From positions 23,685,233-23,749,232 of the forward strand of contig NC_052350.1 of the NCBI RefSeq assembly GCF_009727055.1: a stretch of 64,000 bases of DNA. The letters are read 5' to 3'. Position 1 is the first letter of the stretch, and every line of letters begins with the position of its first letter. This DNA is from Benincasa hispida (lineage: Eukaryota > Streptophyta > Magnoliopsida > Cucurbitales > Cucurbitaceae). The translations under genes were made by a program, and so were the position numbers. The notes below the pieces were generated by a model. That model searched no databases, was not told where the DNA came from, and saw only the letters and a program-made list of their open reading frames with translations. Below, one piece after another: positions 34,902-53,989 of this stretch.

Positions 34902-35335
34902 CGACCATTACTGTAGGCTACATAGTTACCCACATAGGGGTTGTGTCTAACAGGAGCCAGATCATTGTTGGTGGAGTTGGCGACCACTCCTATAGGCTAC
35001 ACAATCATCCACATAGGGACTGTATCTAGCAAGAATCAGATCGTTGTTGGTGAAGCTGACGCCACCCATGTAGGCTACATAGTCACCAACATAGAGTTTG
35101 TGTCTAACAGGAGCAATCATTGTTGGCGAAGTTGGCGACCACCCCTGTAGGCTACATAGTCACCCACATAGGAGTTGCGTCTAGCAAAAATCAAATCGTT
35201 ATTAGCAAGTTGGTGACCACTCATGCAGGCTACACAATCACCCATATAAGTGTTGTGTCTAGCAGGAGTTAGATCGTTGATGGCGGAGCTGGCCACATAA
35301 TCACCCACATAGAGGTTGTATCTAGAGTCTAATCA
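34898..35335 (+). repeat. ~77-bp satellite array, right part
   Basis: CGTTGTTGG-type words recur at about 34,964, 35,042, 35,119, 35,197 and 35,274, giving 77-78 base units. It is continuous with the left array once the element is removed. The small open frames at 34,941-35,308 on both strands are products of the repeat. Confidence 0.85.
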
Positions 35336-36180
35336 GTTGTGAGCAACTTTGGTGACAATTGCAAGGGGGAGCAAACATGTCAAACATTCAATGATATATC
35401 CATCAGAAATATACAAAAAGTATGATTCTTAAAAATAAAAAAATAAAAAAAAAAGTAAAAAAGTAAAACAATATATATGAGAAAAAAAGAAAGAAAAAAA
35501 GATTTTGATAGAGGTCAAGATGGCGACCAAATCAAATTGGATTTCCTACTATAGAGGTCAAGATGGATTCAAATTCCTAATTTAATTTGGATTTTCTACT
35601 AAAATCTTTTCTCTTTAAAAGATTTTGATAAGGTTTGAATCAAAATATCTTATCTCTTACATTTGAATTTAAGATTCTTGATGGGTTTGAATGGATTAGC
35701 CTTTAATCAAATGATATCAACATTTATTTACATCAACTTTAAATTTGAGCATATTCCAAATTTTATCTCAAATTCATCTCAAATTAAAATTTGATCATAT
35801 TCCAAATTTTATCTCTTATTCAAATCAAATTGAGGGTAAAATCTCAAATTTATTCCAAATTAAAATTTGACCATATTCCAAATTTTATCCTAAATTCAAA
35901 TTGTTCAACTTTGAGAATAAATTGTGAATAAATTCTCAAGTTAAAATTTAGTCATATTCCAAATTTTATCCCAAGTTCAAATTATCCAAATTTAGCCTTC
36001 TATCCTCGAAGAAAATTTAATTTAGGGATAAAGTCTCAAATTTATCTCAAATTCAGATCAAGTTTAGCTCTTATCCTCAATCTAAATCAAATTGGAAGGT
36101 AAAATCTCAAATTAAAGTTGGGTCATATTCCAATGTTTATCCCAAATTCTTGGTAAACTTATGTAATAAATTCATAGTTT
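35336..36180. repeat. AT-rich degenerate tandem repeats
   Basis: From about 35,690 onward, words such as CATATTCCAAATTTTATC, CAAATTAAAATTTG and AAATCTCAAATTTAT return every 60-110 bases with much variation. The part at 35,336-35,500 is A-rich low complexity. No gene. Confidence 0.55.
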
Positions 36181-36917
36181 GACTGACACATCAATTGGGT
36201 AAATTCAAGAATAAATATATTTGAATTTTGATTCCAACTTCATATTTTTCGAGATTCATCCATCCATATATGCATAAATCTCATAAAATGGGATGAGAAA
36301 TTTTGGACCAATCGAAAATTGCCACGCCATTTACTAAATTAATGACAAAATTTCAAATAATTGAATTTAAGACTAATTAGATGATGACATGTGTCTCAAA
36401 TTAAATTTCAAGATATAAATTGGCGAATTCCAATGATGTCACATGTTTCCTCCATGACTGTTGAATTGAATAAAATTAATTAGTCCAAATTGATATTATT
36501 ATTTGGATTAAAAGTCAACTGAGCCCAAAAATGGGCTTAATTTGACCCAAATGTCAAATAAGGCCTAAATTCAATTAGTTGGGCCCAAGGGCCAGATCTA
36601 TTGACCAACCAAGCCCAAACTCACGAAGCCCACCTAAGAATTCTATAAATAGAGAAGTTTTCTTTATTTGTGAGGGTCAACAATTCTAGAGAGCTTAGAG
36701 AGAATTCTCTATAATTAGAAGACTCTTTGATTCCTGAAGCAGACCACACTTAATTTAATTTTTCAAGAGCATTCAAACGCTTCGCTTCCATACATCAAGT
36801 GTACGCATACAAGCGAAAGAGAATAAGAGGATTAAGTACTAGCAATCAAACCACGACCGCATCAAATCTACATCAACACAAGTTCAACTCCACGAAATAC
36901 ATTACTCCAAAAGTCTC
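36181..36917 (+). repeat. LTR-like promoter module
   Basis: An AT-rich upstream part is followed by several GGGCCC/AAGCCCA words at 36,520-36,640, a TATAAATAG box at 36,646, then a transcribed-leader-like stretch. This arrangement resembles the U3/R region of a gypsy LTR, but no matching partner LTR or protein is in the window, so the class is unknown. Confidence 0.4.
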
Positions 36918-37440
36918 GTGCGAACACTGATCCTCCAAGAAGATCATGAAGTCCAAAGGTCAATAAGATCATCAATCCCAAAGGCCGATCATCCAAGAAG
37001 ATCAACAAGCTCAAATGTCGATAAGATCATCAAGCCCAAAGGCCGATCATCCAAGAAGATCAACAAACCCAACGATATCCAAAAAGATCATCAAAGGACT
37101 ACACGGTCGATCATCAAGAAAATCAACAAGTTCAAAAGGTCGATCATCCCAAAAGATCATCAAACCCAAAGACCTATCATCCAAGAAGATCAATAAGCCC
37201 AACGGTTCATCAAGCCTAATGGTCAATCATCCAAAAAAGTCATCAAAGACCTATCATCCAAAAAGATTAACAAACCTAAAGGCCGATCATCAAGACGCCT
37301 AAAGTCAATCATCCAAAAGAAGATGAACAAGCCCAAAGGTCGATATTCAAGAAGATCAACCAACTTAAAGGTTAAGATCAACAGGCCCAGCCGATCATCC
37401 AGAAGATCAACCAACTTAAAGGTTAAAGTTTATTTTGAAA
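36918..37440 (+). repeat. ~29-bp minisatellite
   Basis: GATCATCCAAGAAGATCAAC and near variants alternate with AAGCCCAAAGGCC at about 29-base spacing (58 bases between best copies). It gives long open frames on both strands (36,918-37,302 and 37,223-37,414). These are repeat artefacts, not genes. Confidence 0.85.
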
Positions 37441-39640
37441 GCATCAAAGGTTGTGTATTAGAGATTATGCTCGAATACTTAAATTAATACAAATACAAAA
37501 AGTTCAAATTCCACAAAACAAGTCTCTCTGAAAACCTCGTGCAAACAATAATATATATATACATTATATCCCATGAGTGTTGGTAAACAATTTTGTTATT
37601 TAAAATCATTTCATTAAGAGAAGAAAAGATTACACTTCTACTAATAATAAGATAGAGAAAAATATTTTTTGTCCCAAGCTTTGAAGTATATTTTCTATTG
37701 CGTTCTTAGGTTTCAAAATATGACACATTCTAGTTCTCTTAAGTTTTGAGTTTTGTTTCAATTGAATTACTACGATTACAAAATGTTACATATTTAGACT
37801 TGTAAATTTTGAGTTTGGTTCAATTTTAAGTCCCTAAATTTCAAAAGTCATAATGTCGATAAGATGCATAAGCCCAAAGGACCGATCATTCCAAAAGAAG
37901 AATCAACAAACCCAACGTATCAAAAAGTATCATCAGAACGCTCAGACGGTCGATCATTCCAAGAAAATCAACAATTCAAAGGTCGATCATCCCAAAAGAT
38001 CATCAAACCCAAAGACCTATCATCCAAGAAGATCAATAAGCCCAACGGTTTCAAGGTCTAATGGGTCAATCATCCAAAGTAGTCACAAAATAAGACCTAT
38101 CAAATTCCCAGAAAGAATTAACACGGTAACACTAAGGCCGATCATGCAAGAGGCGCCTAAAGTACAATCATCTCAAATAGAAGAATGAACAAGCCCCACA
38201 AGGTCGATCAGTCTAAGCCTTCAGATGGATAACCAACAAAGGTTAAAGATCAACAGGCCCAGCCGATCATCCAAGAAGATCAAACCAACTTAAAGGTTAA
38301 AGTTTATTTTAAAGCATCAAAGGTTGTGTATTAGAGATTGATGCTCGAGACTAATACTATAAAATTAGATTACAAATACAAAGTTCAAATTCCACAAAAC
38401 AGAGGTTCTCTCTGAAAACTCGTAGCAACAAGCAAATATTATATACATATAGTATCCCACTGAAGTGTGCGTAAACAATGTTTGTTATTTAAAATCATTT
38501 CATAAGAGAAAGAAAACGATTACATCTTCTACTAATAATAGATTAGGTAGTAAAGAAATAATATTTTTGTCCCCAAGGTTTTGAGGTTGTATTTTCTATT
38601 TGGGTTCTTAGGTTTCAAAATATGACACATCTAGTTCTTATGTTGTTGAGTTTTGTTTCATTGAATTAACTTAGGATTACAAAAGTTACATGAATTTAGA
38701 CTTTTAAATTTGAGTTTGGTTCAATTTAATCCCTAATATTCAACCAAAGTCAAATGTTCGGATAAGATCATTCAAAGCCCAGAAGCCGATCATCCAAGAA
38801 GACACAAAACCCAACGATATTCAAAAAAGATCATCAAGCCCAACGGTCGATCATCCAAGAAAAATCAACAAGTTCAAAGGTCAGATCATTTCCCAAGATG
38901 ACTCAAAACCACAAAGACCTATCATCCAAGAAGATCCAATAAGCCCAAGCGGTTCATCAAGCTAATGGGTCAATCATCCAAAAAGATCATCAAAGACCTA
39001 TCATCCAAAAAGAATTAACAAACCTAAAGGCCGATTCATCAAGACGGTCCCTAAAGGTCAAATTCATCCAAAGAAGTTATTTTCAGATGAACAAGCCCAA
39101 AGGTCGATATTCAAGAGAGTCAACCTCAACTTACAACGTTATAAAGATCACACGCAGCCGATCATCCGAAGCAATCAACCAACTTAAAGGTTAAAGTTTA
39201 TTTTGAAAGCATCAAAAGGTTTTGACTGTATTAACAGTGTATGCTCGAATATACTTTCACTAATTAATACCAAATACACAAAGTTCAAATTCACAAAACA
39301 AGTCTCTTCTAAAACCTCGTGCAAACAATAATATTATACTTACTATATTATCCCATTGCAGTTGTTGGTAAACAATGTTTTGTATTTAAATCATTTCATT
39401 AAAGAGAAAAGAAAGATTACACTTCTTACTAAATAATAGATAGAGAAAATATATTTTTTGTCCCAAGTATTGAGTATATTTTCTATTTGGTTCTTGAGTG
39501 TTTCAAAATATGGACACATCTAGTCTAGTGGGTTTTGTTTCAATTGAATTACTAGATTACAAAATGTTACATATTTAGACTTTAAATTTTGAGTTTGGTT
39601 CAATTTAATCCCTAAATTTCAAAATGTTACCATTTTATCC
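37016..39640 (+). repeat. Three tandem copies of a ~0.84-0.90 kb unit, the last two noisy
   Basis: Unit boundaries by the TGTCGATAAG word are 37,016, 37,854 and 38,755, giving about 838, 901 and 886 bases. Each holds part of the minisatellite, then TTGTGTATTAGAGAT and a CATTTAGACTT-TTTGAGTTTGGTTC tail. Copies two and three differ from copy one by dozens of small, mostly one-base insertions spread over both repeat and unique parts. Open frames at 37,853-38,188 are not genes. Confidence 0.8.
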
Positions 39641-39988
39641 TTGAGATTTGAGTATTTATCTAACCTTTTTAAGTTTTCGAATTTTGACTTAGTTTTTTAA
39701 ATCGTTGGTAAAAAAAAGATGACAAAGAAATGAGTGTTTTCTTTTTTCTTTTTTTTTTGGGGGGGGGGCGGTGGTGGTGGTGGTGTTGTGGAGGGAAGCA
39801 ATGCCTAAAAATTGGAAAAGATACCGAGAATGGCGAGAAGGGGGTCAGAAAACAAATTAGTTAAAATCTAATTTCCACATTGCTCATTTATAACAATGTT
39901 GTCAAGCAAATGCACATTGTATCTTTCTCAAAGAAAAGAACATAACAAACAAAATGACAGAAATTGAACCACTTCATTTGCCATTTCA
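39641..39988. other. Spacer and 3' region of the RING-CH gene
   Basis: Contains a T-run followed by ten G and a GGT repeat (about 39,743-39,786), then the likely 3' untranslated region of the minus-strand gene. No separate gene is seen. Confidence 0.6.
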
Positions 39989-42802
39989 TTACAGAAGCTG
40001 TAGCATTTTCAAGTGCTGTTCATGTTCTGGTTCCAATTTTGGAGGTGTATAACATCCATGAAGATCCTCCACCACATATTCCTACAGTCCAGGAAGTGAA
40101 GTATTAAAATCACCAACAGATATTATTAACATCCACTAACAAAAAACACTAACAGGTTAAGAATCTTACTTTAGTCAGTTCCCTTTTTGTGAGAATGTGA
40201 TAATGCCTTTGCCAAATCCTTTGAATAGCCATAGTAGCAGCAAGGAAACCGTAAGCTATGCCAAGGATTACAAAGATAACAACGAAAACAATAACGAGTG
40301 CAAAACAGGCCTCCATTGAAGCAGGGAAACAATCCAAGATTCCCCATCCATAGCAACAGTTGTGACACCCAGCAACTCTTGGATCATTGCTATTAAGGGA
40401 GGAACAATGTAGTATGAGCCCGAAGAATCCAAGCAGAACAAAGAAGGCTAGGACCCCTGGCATACGAAAAAAAATAAGCATAGAAAGACATGAGTAAATC
40501 AAAATCATGAAACAAGTCATTGGTTGTGCATAGTTGATACTATAGGCGATTACATATGGCAACAGAAAAATGTTCAAAAAGAAATGGCAACAATGACATT
40601 TATTTATTTATTTAATGAGAAACCTTTCATTGAGAAAAAAAAAAAAAAAAAAAAAAGGGGGAAAAACTAAAAGGAAAAGCCCACAATAGGGAGCCAACTA
40701 TAGAAAGGGGCTCCAGTGAAGTAAAATAAAACCTAGCAAATAAATACAAAAAAGGTCCGATACAGGTGAAACAGAGAATCTAACCAGAGACCAAACATCA
40801 TCAAAAGAACTCTCTCCCCTTGAAGATGGCTATTACTTTTCTCATCTCACAAACCCCACAAAATAGCACAAACCCCAGCTTGGCACAAACATAGGCCTTT
40901 TCCACATTGATATTTATTCATATAAAAGGAGGAAACAAACATATAACAAGACATCAGAATCAAATTTGAAATGGACGCTGAAACTACTTTGATAAGAACT
41001 CAATTTAAATGAGAGACTACAAATACATTATAGAGGAAATGGGAGTGTTTGACAACATCAATGATCCAAAGTAAAATGACTATTTTGATAGGAGGGATGG
41101 AAAAGAAGAATCCATTTTCTGTAAGTAACTAGTAACAAGTTTTCAACACTAATGAAATGAGAGATTTTGCATCCATGCTACTTTATCTTAAGCATGAACG
41201 AACGACAATGCACAGCAAGGTTTGAATAATCAATAAAACAATTGTACTTGTGATAATCTGACATATCTCAGATCCAGTTCTTAAAGAAACAGCTGACCAG
41301 TTTAATTCAAAAGTAGCTTACCGATACAATAATAAAATGGAATAGGATGTTTAGACAGAATACGATCCCATCCATCACTGAAAGAATTCCTAAACGCCCC
41401 ATCTTTGTCCATAATATATGCATAACCACCCATTGCCGCTATTAACTACAAAAAGGATAAATCCTCCATAAGTTTATGTTCAAACATTTATTCTCTACTT
41501 TTATTTTGGATTGACTGGCATCTAAAGGACAAGACATGCTTAAATAAAATAAATGATCACAAATCCTTAAGGTGGGAGTAGCTGATGAAAAAAAAAATCT
41601 CCATCATCTTGAAAATACAAAAGTCGAGAAGTTCTTGTAAGCTTGAAAAACAAAAAGCTAAACAAGCAGCTTACTTGACAGGTTCTAATCTATAGGGTGT
41701 ATAACCATGTCCTTAAGTTCTAAGGAAAACTAAAAGGTGAATAACCACATAGCATTTTGATACAAATTAAAAACGCATCCCTTGCAATTCAGAAAAACAG
41801 AACACTAATGAAATTTCTTGATAAAAAACTCAAGCTTCATGATATTTATGATGAAAGAAAAAGCCTAGATGGATTTCTTCGAGGCATATCCAATAATAAT
41901 TCTATGACAGATAGGAAATTTAAGGCAACTCACAGTTTGTACAGCTATAAATACAAGGAGAACATCTCTTGCAACAAAAAGCCTGAATTTAACTTTACGC
42001 CAAGAGTTGTCCTCAAATAAGGAAACTTTCAGGTGAAATTGGGCTTTACATGTTGTGCAATGCGAGAAAGCAAACCCTTCCTGCAGACATATGGGAATTC
42101 TTTCAGATTGATTAAAATTATAAGAAAATAGAATAGGAAACAAGCAAATCTTTTATAATCGTAAGCAGGAACGGCATAGAAGAACTAAAATAAAGAAATT
42201 TGCCTTAACGGAGCGCCAATGATCAAGACAAGATCGATGGACAAACTGCTGTGTGCCTTTGCACATGCATGGAGAAATCAGTTCATCTTCTGTAAAATGG
42301 AAAATTGCATTTGAGCCAAGTGGAAGAATACCCGAGCAATGAAGACACAACTTATATCATTTTACAAGCATTAAAAACCAAACACAAAAATCACTTTGCA
42401 TCAAAAACAAGGTTGAGGAAGAACAAAATTCAAATGGATTTTCAATTCTATTAAGAACAAGAATGGCAAGCTATAGTCCAGTAGAGACTAATAAACAAGG
42501 AATTACCCTCCAATATACAATGAAGCTAAAATTCAACAGAATTCAGCCAATATTTACATGGAAATTTAGCTGACCAAAAAGAACTTGCAAGAAAAAAAAA
42601 GAACCCAACAACGAAATTCACCTGGTTCGGCATCGCTCTCTAAGCAAATACGACAACAAGGAATTGAACCAGCTTCAGTATCCTCATCCTTAATCTCATC
42701 AGAGGCTCCGTGAGATGATGAATCGGTCTGATTCTCAAGCAGAGGATCAGAATCACTAGGGCTTTGGCCAATTGATGACTCCAATTGTACTTCCCCTTTC
42801 AT
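39989..42802 (-). CDS. RING-CH (MARCH-type) membrane E3 ubiquitin ligase, 305 residues
   Basis: Six coding exons (minus strand): 42622-42802, 42204-42289, 41934-42080, 41322-41445, 40170-40456, 39989-40081. All junctions keep frame. The start is fixed by an in-frame TAA two codons upstream. The C4HC3 RING-CH finger is complete: Cys50, Cys53, Cys68, Cys70, His78, Cys81, Cys97, Cys100. It is followed by three likely membrane segments (about 122-148, 172-196, 229-255) with a conserved Cys-rich loop (CHNCCYGWGILDC) between the last two. The family transfers ubiquitin from an E2 to membrane or nearby substrates; the substrate is unknown. Intron 2 begins with GC instead of GT. The best match from memory is the plant RING/FYVE/PHD-type membrane E3 group; a specific symbol is not justified. 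Confidence 0.93.
40600..40895 (-). mobile_element. LINE-1 3' end in intron 4 of the RING-CH gene
   Basis: Minus-strand reading gives a decayed LINE C-terminus (FDDVWSLVRF, then a WSPFL end), a 3' tail and a 22-base A-run (seen as the complement around 40,630-40,660). It is in the same orientation as the gene, and the A-tail side is followed by a TTTATTTATTTA stretch. Confidence 0.65.
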
Positions 42803-43150
42803 TAGTTATCTTCTTGCCCACAAATCCGAAGCTTTCACAGCCCTAAAACAAACTCAATCACAAATTCAGAGATCGAAAACCAATACCCAGAACAGGAATT
42901 ACATATTTCAAAGTCAATCATTAAAAAAAAACAATAACTTGGGGTTGAAGATGGGGTTTGAGAGCATCCAAATTAACATGGGAAAACGGGTCAAAGTAAT
43001 TAGAATAGAAAGAAACAAAGACAATAGAGAGCTCCATATTGAGTAGTACCTGAAATCGAGGAAAGATTCGAAGTGGAGTTTCAGCAGATGCTGATGAATT
43101 CTAATGTAAAGTATAATAAAAATGTTGAAGAAGAAGGATCTCTACAAGTG
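42803..43150 (-). promoter_or_regulatory. 5' untranslated region of the RING-CH gene with a probable intron
   Basis: Minus-strand TTTCAG followed by GTACTACTC at 43,050/43,049 and TTGTTTTAG at about 42,843 define a likely 207-base intron (42,843-43,049) within the leader. The upstream leader exon would run from roughly 43,150. Inferred from splice motifs only. Confidence 0.5.
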
Positions 43151-43310
43151 CAAAACAGATGGGATGTTTCCTTTAACGATTCTCAGCGCCGATGATTGTG
43201 ATTCATAATTACCCATAATATTGATCTTCATTGTTGCCCATTTTTCATCGTCTTCCTCTTTGGGGCCTCACCTCATCCGTAAATTCGTCATGGGAATGGG
43301 CTCATCTGTC

Positions 43311-43320
43311 TTGGGCCCAA
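43311..43320. promoter_or_regulatory. TTGGGCCCAA box upstream of the RING-CH gene
   Basis: A palindromic TGGGCC (site II type) element about 160-250 bases upstream of the probable transcription start, with GGGGCCTCA nearby at 43,262. Site II boxes are common in promoters of broadly expressed plant genes. Confidence 0.45.
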
Positions 43321-43364
43321 GATTAGATTTTCAGATATATTCATATCAAATTTTCTCCTCGAAA

Positions 43365-43539
43365 AATTATTCGATGGGACCGTCACAATGTGGCTAAAAG
43401 ATTTTTCATTAGTTGATATATGAGAAAGAAATACCTCAAAGTTATATTTGATAATTATTATGGAATATGTAGATTTCTGAATCTATATCTAACAATTATT
43501 AAGAGACAACCACATTGTGACAGCCTCATTCAATAATTG
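43365..43539. mobile_element. Small inverted-repeat element (MITE-like, ~175 bp)
   Basis: Arms at 43,365-43,395 and 43,509-43,539 share GTCACAATGTGG and its complement and match at about 24 of 31 positions. The centre is AT-rich and non-coding. No target duplication was established. Confidence 0.5.
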
Positions 43540-44570
43540 AAATCCGTGGCTCTTCCATTAAATGCAAATTCCAAATATTTTTGCAGTTTCTTCATCATAC
43601 ATTTAACCGTGTAAAATACTCAACCACAATGTAAATATCTTTTCGAATAATTTACCTTCATAACCTTGCACTTTTATTTTTTTTCTTACCTTTCTTAACC
43701 GTCTTTGGGTAAGTTAAGTATCAATTTAGTCATCGAAGCATGGTACAAGATACTTTATATTTAAGATTTATTGTTCATGTAATTTAAGAGAGCTCTCCTA
43801 TAATTTCAATTTGGTTCTCATACTCTATTATTAATTTATATAATTATTAAAAAGATCAATTCTCTTATACATCATTTTCATATATAATGGAGACACATCC
43901 ATGTTTTATATCCAATCTCATTCATTTTTCTTTATAGATATATAAATATATACGTCCTCATTCCCATTGGATTCCATGGTTGAAAGAAGAAGAAGAGTCG
44001 ATCAATGCAGTTTCTTCTGGTTCTGGTTCTTCCATTGAATTTCTCTTCATTTATTTTGGCTTCATTGTTTGAGAGAAGGATTATAGAGAGATATAGGGAA
44101 GAGATCTTTTTTACCTGAGAAAGAGGGTTTTTTAAAAACATTAATATCATCTTTACTGATACATATACACGTCTATGAGTTTGGGGATATGTGAGGGAAG
44201 TTAGTAATTTTGAATTTGAAATTGTATTAGGTGGAGATTAGTGTATTTGAATTTATTTGACTCAATTAAGAATTTTGCTTTTAACATTTTCTAATGAATA
44301 AGAAGTTGTGAAAATTGTGGAGAAATTATTTTAAAGATTTTAAAAATAGTAAGAAATATTTTAGATAAATCCTTTAGAATATATTGCCACTTTAAACTAT
44401 CAACTTAGATTTAAGTTAAAAGTTTGATCTCCTAACACACATATTGTCAAAAAAAAAAAAATAATCAGATTCCTCTGCCACTTGTCTTCATATATTAAGT
44501 AGATATTTGAATAATTTTATAGGAAGGAATGTTATGGTAGATTATATCTTGAAATGAAAAATTACCATAT
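43540..44570. other. AT-rich intergenic sequence
   Basis: About 1 kb with no domain-bearing frame, no RNA gene and only short A/T runs. The 72-codon minus frame at 43,932-44,150 shows no recognisable feature. Confidence 0.6.
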
Positions 44571-44853
44571 ACCATTTGGTAAACATTTTGTTTTTTGTTT
44601 TTAAAATTAAGCTTATGATTGAACGCTCACCTCCAAATTTCTTCTTTTATTTACTTTTCACTAATGGTTTAAAAAACCAACCAAATTTTAAGATCTAAAA
44701 AAAATTACCTTAAAAAAAGTTGTTTTTATTTTTAAAATTTGACTATGAATTCAATCGTAGTACTTAAGAAAAATGTAAATTATTACAAGAAATAGGGATG
44801 AAATGCTTAATTTTAAAAAATATGAACAAAAAATCAAATGACTACCAAATGGA
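44571..44853. mobile_element. MITE with CCATTTGGT ends (~283 bp)
   Basis: The left end CCATTTGGTAAACATTTTG and the complement of the right end CCATTTGGTAGTCATTTGA agree at about 20 of 26 bases. AT-rich, no coding capacity. This end sequence is of a kind widespread in dicot genomes (recalled, not searched). Confidence 0.7.
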
Positions 44854-45320
44854 CCAAAATGATTTTTAATTTTTTAGTAAAAATAAAAATAATCCTTTAA
44901 CCCATCACATTCATAAAGATGGAAATCCTCCCCCTGCCTAGTTTTGTCTAAAGTTCACATTGACTATAGTCCCAACATAAGACATGTTTCAAAACATATG
45001 CTTCACTTAAAGAATGTCAAATTTCAATGGCCAGAATGGGAACAAGTAAATAATTTCCAATTGATGATTCCTTAATCCTTACCAGCTACCATCAACTTGT
45101 CAATACATCTGGAGAAGATGGCAAAAGAAATGCGGCATGAGAAGGCTTTAAGTTACAAGATCCATGTGAAGATAAACGAGTTGACTACTAGAAAACATCA
45201 TTCAAGGTAGATAAACTGAGTTCAACAAATCTTTAAGCACAGCCCGGGTGAGGAGACAGATTCAAGAATAAAATAAGCAATATTCGGAATTTGCCATGCC
45301 TTGGCCGCTTCATATACATT
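44854..45320. other. 3' flank of the RPT6 gene
   Basis: Probably contains the 3' untranslated region of RPT6. No other gene is seen. Confidence 0.5.
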
Positions 45321-52508
<7,188 letters not shown>

Positions 52509-52679
52509 TGGAAGAGACCTAGGAAATCGAACTTGTTTTACTAGATGATCTAGATTTCAAGCAATATCACCAAACTGGAATACGAGATTTCGTTGTATCA
52601 ATACAGAAAATGTTCTGAAATGGAGGTGGGTGTTCCTGGTTTCTTGCGCTTTCGGCAAAGAAAAGAGCGATGACACGGG

Positions 52680-52765
52680 CTTTAAGCATCTTAATGGGCC
52701 GACCTCAAGCTAAAGCCATCACGGTCCAAAGCCCACTAAATCCGTCCAGGCCCAAAATGGAAAAA
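52680..52765 (-). promoter_or_regulatory. TGGGCC/GGGCC boxes upstream of RPT6
   Basis: Read on the minus strand: GGGCCTGGA, GGGCTTTGG and GGCCCATTAAG within about 80 bases, some 180-260 bases upstream of the start codon. Site II-like boxes of this kind are typical of proteasome and ribosomal gene promoters in plants. No clear TATA box was seen. Confidence 0.5.
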
Positions 52766-53989
52766 AGATAAATTTTAGAAAATGTCTAAAATTGAAGCGT
52801 AGTTTTGAAAAATGTCTATTTTAACATATTTTTTTTTAAATATCTAAACTTTTGAATGAGTGTTCAGTCGTTTGATTGTTTCTTCTCCAATTGCCTTCTA
52901 ATTATCTATATTCCAATTTACACGTCATTTTCTCCTAAATATTAAAAGAAAATTTGATTTTGATAGTTTTTTTTTTTTAAAGATTTTTCTGTAGTTATTT
53001 TATCTTTATTGGTTTTTAATATTTGGAAAATATTTATTTTTAATTTAGTAATATAGATTTATATTATCCTTTGTGCCCGATGACTCCAACCGTAGATAAT
53101 TATACGGATCAAGTGGTTAAATGCCTCAAGTGCCGCCAGTCGTCGCGATCACTTCAAGCACTCTGTGATTCCCTCCTTTTCCAGCATCCTTAGGCAGAAG
53201 TAGTGGAGATGTATGCACAAATTTGAGATTTGAGAGAGATGTTTGCGATTAATTTCTTTTTAAAAAAAAAAAAAAAGAAGAAAGAAATGGCATTTAAAAA
53301 AAAGCAAATTGAGGGAAAAAAAAATAAAGATGTGAATCTCCAAAAGCTTAGTAGACGAATGAATCTGAGCTGCAATGGGTAGAATCTAAGCGACAACAAC
53401 AACTTTAGGAAGAAGGCACTTACAAAATGGGTAGTTGACAATATCTCAAATAGACTCTCTACGCATTGTAACAACACACTAACACAAAAGCACAAGGAGG
53501 AGTGCACGCCAATAAGCTACAAGAAAAATATGTGTACATTTTGGGTGATAGGATTGAACGTGTAGAATTAGTAACGTGCATACATTGTACTTAGTTAGAG
53601 TTTTAATGGTTGGTATTTCTATATTTTTAAAAATAATTTTTGATCTTTTTGTTCATGTATATATTTAAAAAAATTATATTCATTTTTGGTTACTTTTCAC
53701 AAAGACAGAAGATATAGTGGCATTGTTTATTTTCTAATATTGTGTATTTGTTAGCATAATGTGTAGAGGTGGTGCTTTATTTTGTTATTAACAATTATAA
53801 TTTTGATTTTACAACTATTTATTTTACTTAATAGAGGCATAAGGTATACAAACCGGTATTTTTTTCCAAAAAAAAAAAACTAAATGTTATAGTTATGATT
53901 TCATATTGAATGAAGTTTGTTTCGTTTGTTTTCATATTGATTTTAGTTATATTTATGGGTCATTTTTAAATACAGAAAAATAAAATAAA
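52766..53989. other. AT-rich intergenic sequence
   Basis: No protein, RNA gene or clear transposon. Contains A/T homopolymers (53,260-53,320). The 105-codon minus frame at 53,190-53,507 is low-complexity Phe/Leu-rich and unsupported. Confidence 0.6.

Noticed and set aside
36918..38188. Several overlapping Lys/Ile/Ser-rich open frames, possible repeat protein
   Set aside because: Frames are open on both strands because the ~29-bp minisatellite lacks stops. There is no codon pattern or conserved start.
40171..40368. 65-codon minus-strand frame
   Set aside because: Alternative frame of exon 5 of the RING-CH gene.
53190..53507. 105-codon minus-strand frame rich in Phe and Leu
   Set aside because: It comes from A-rich low-complexity DNA, with no domain or plausible promoter.
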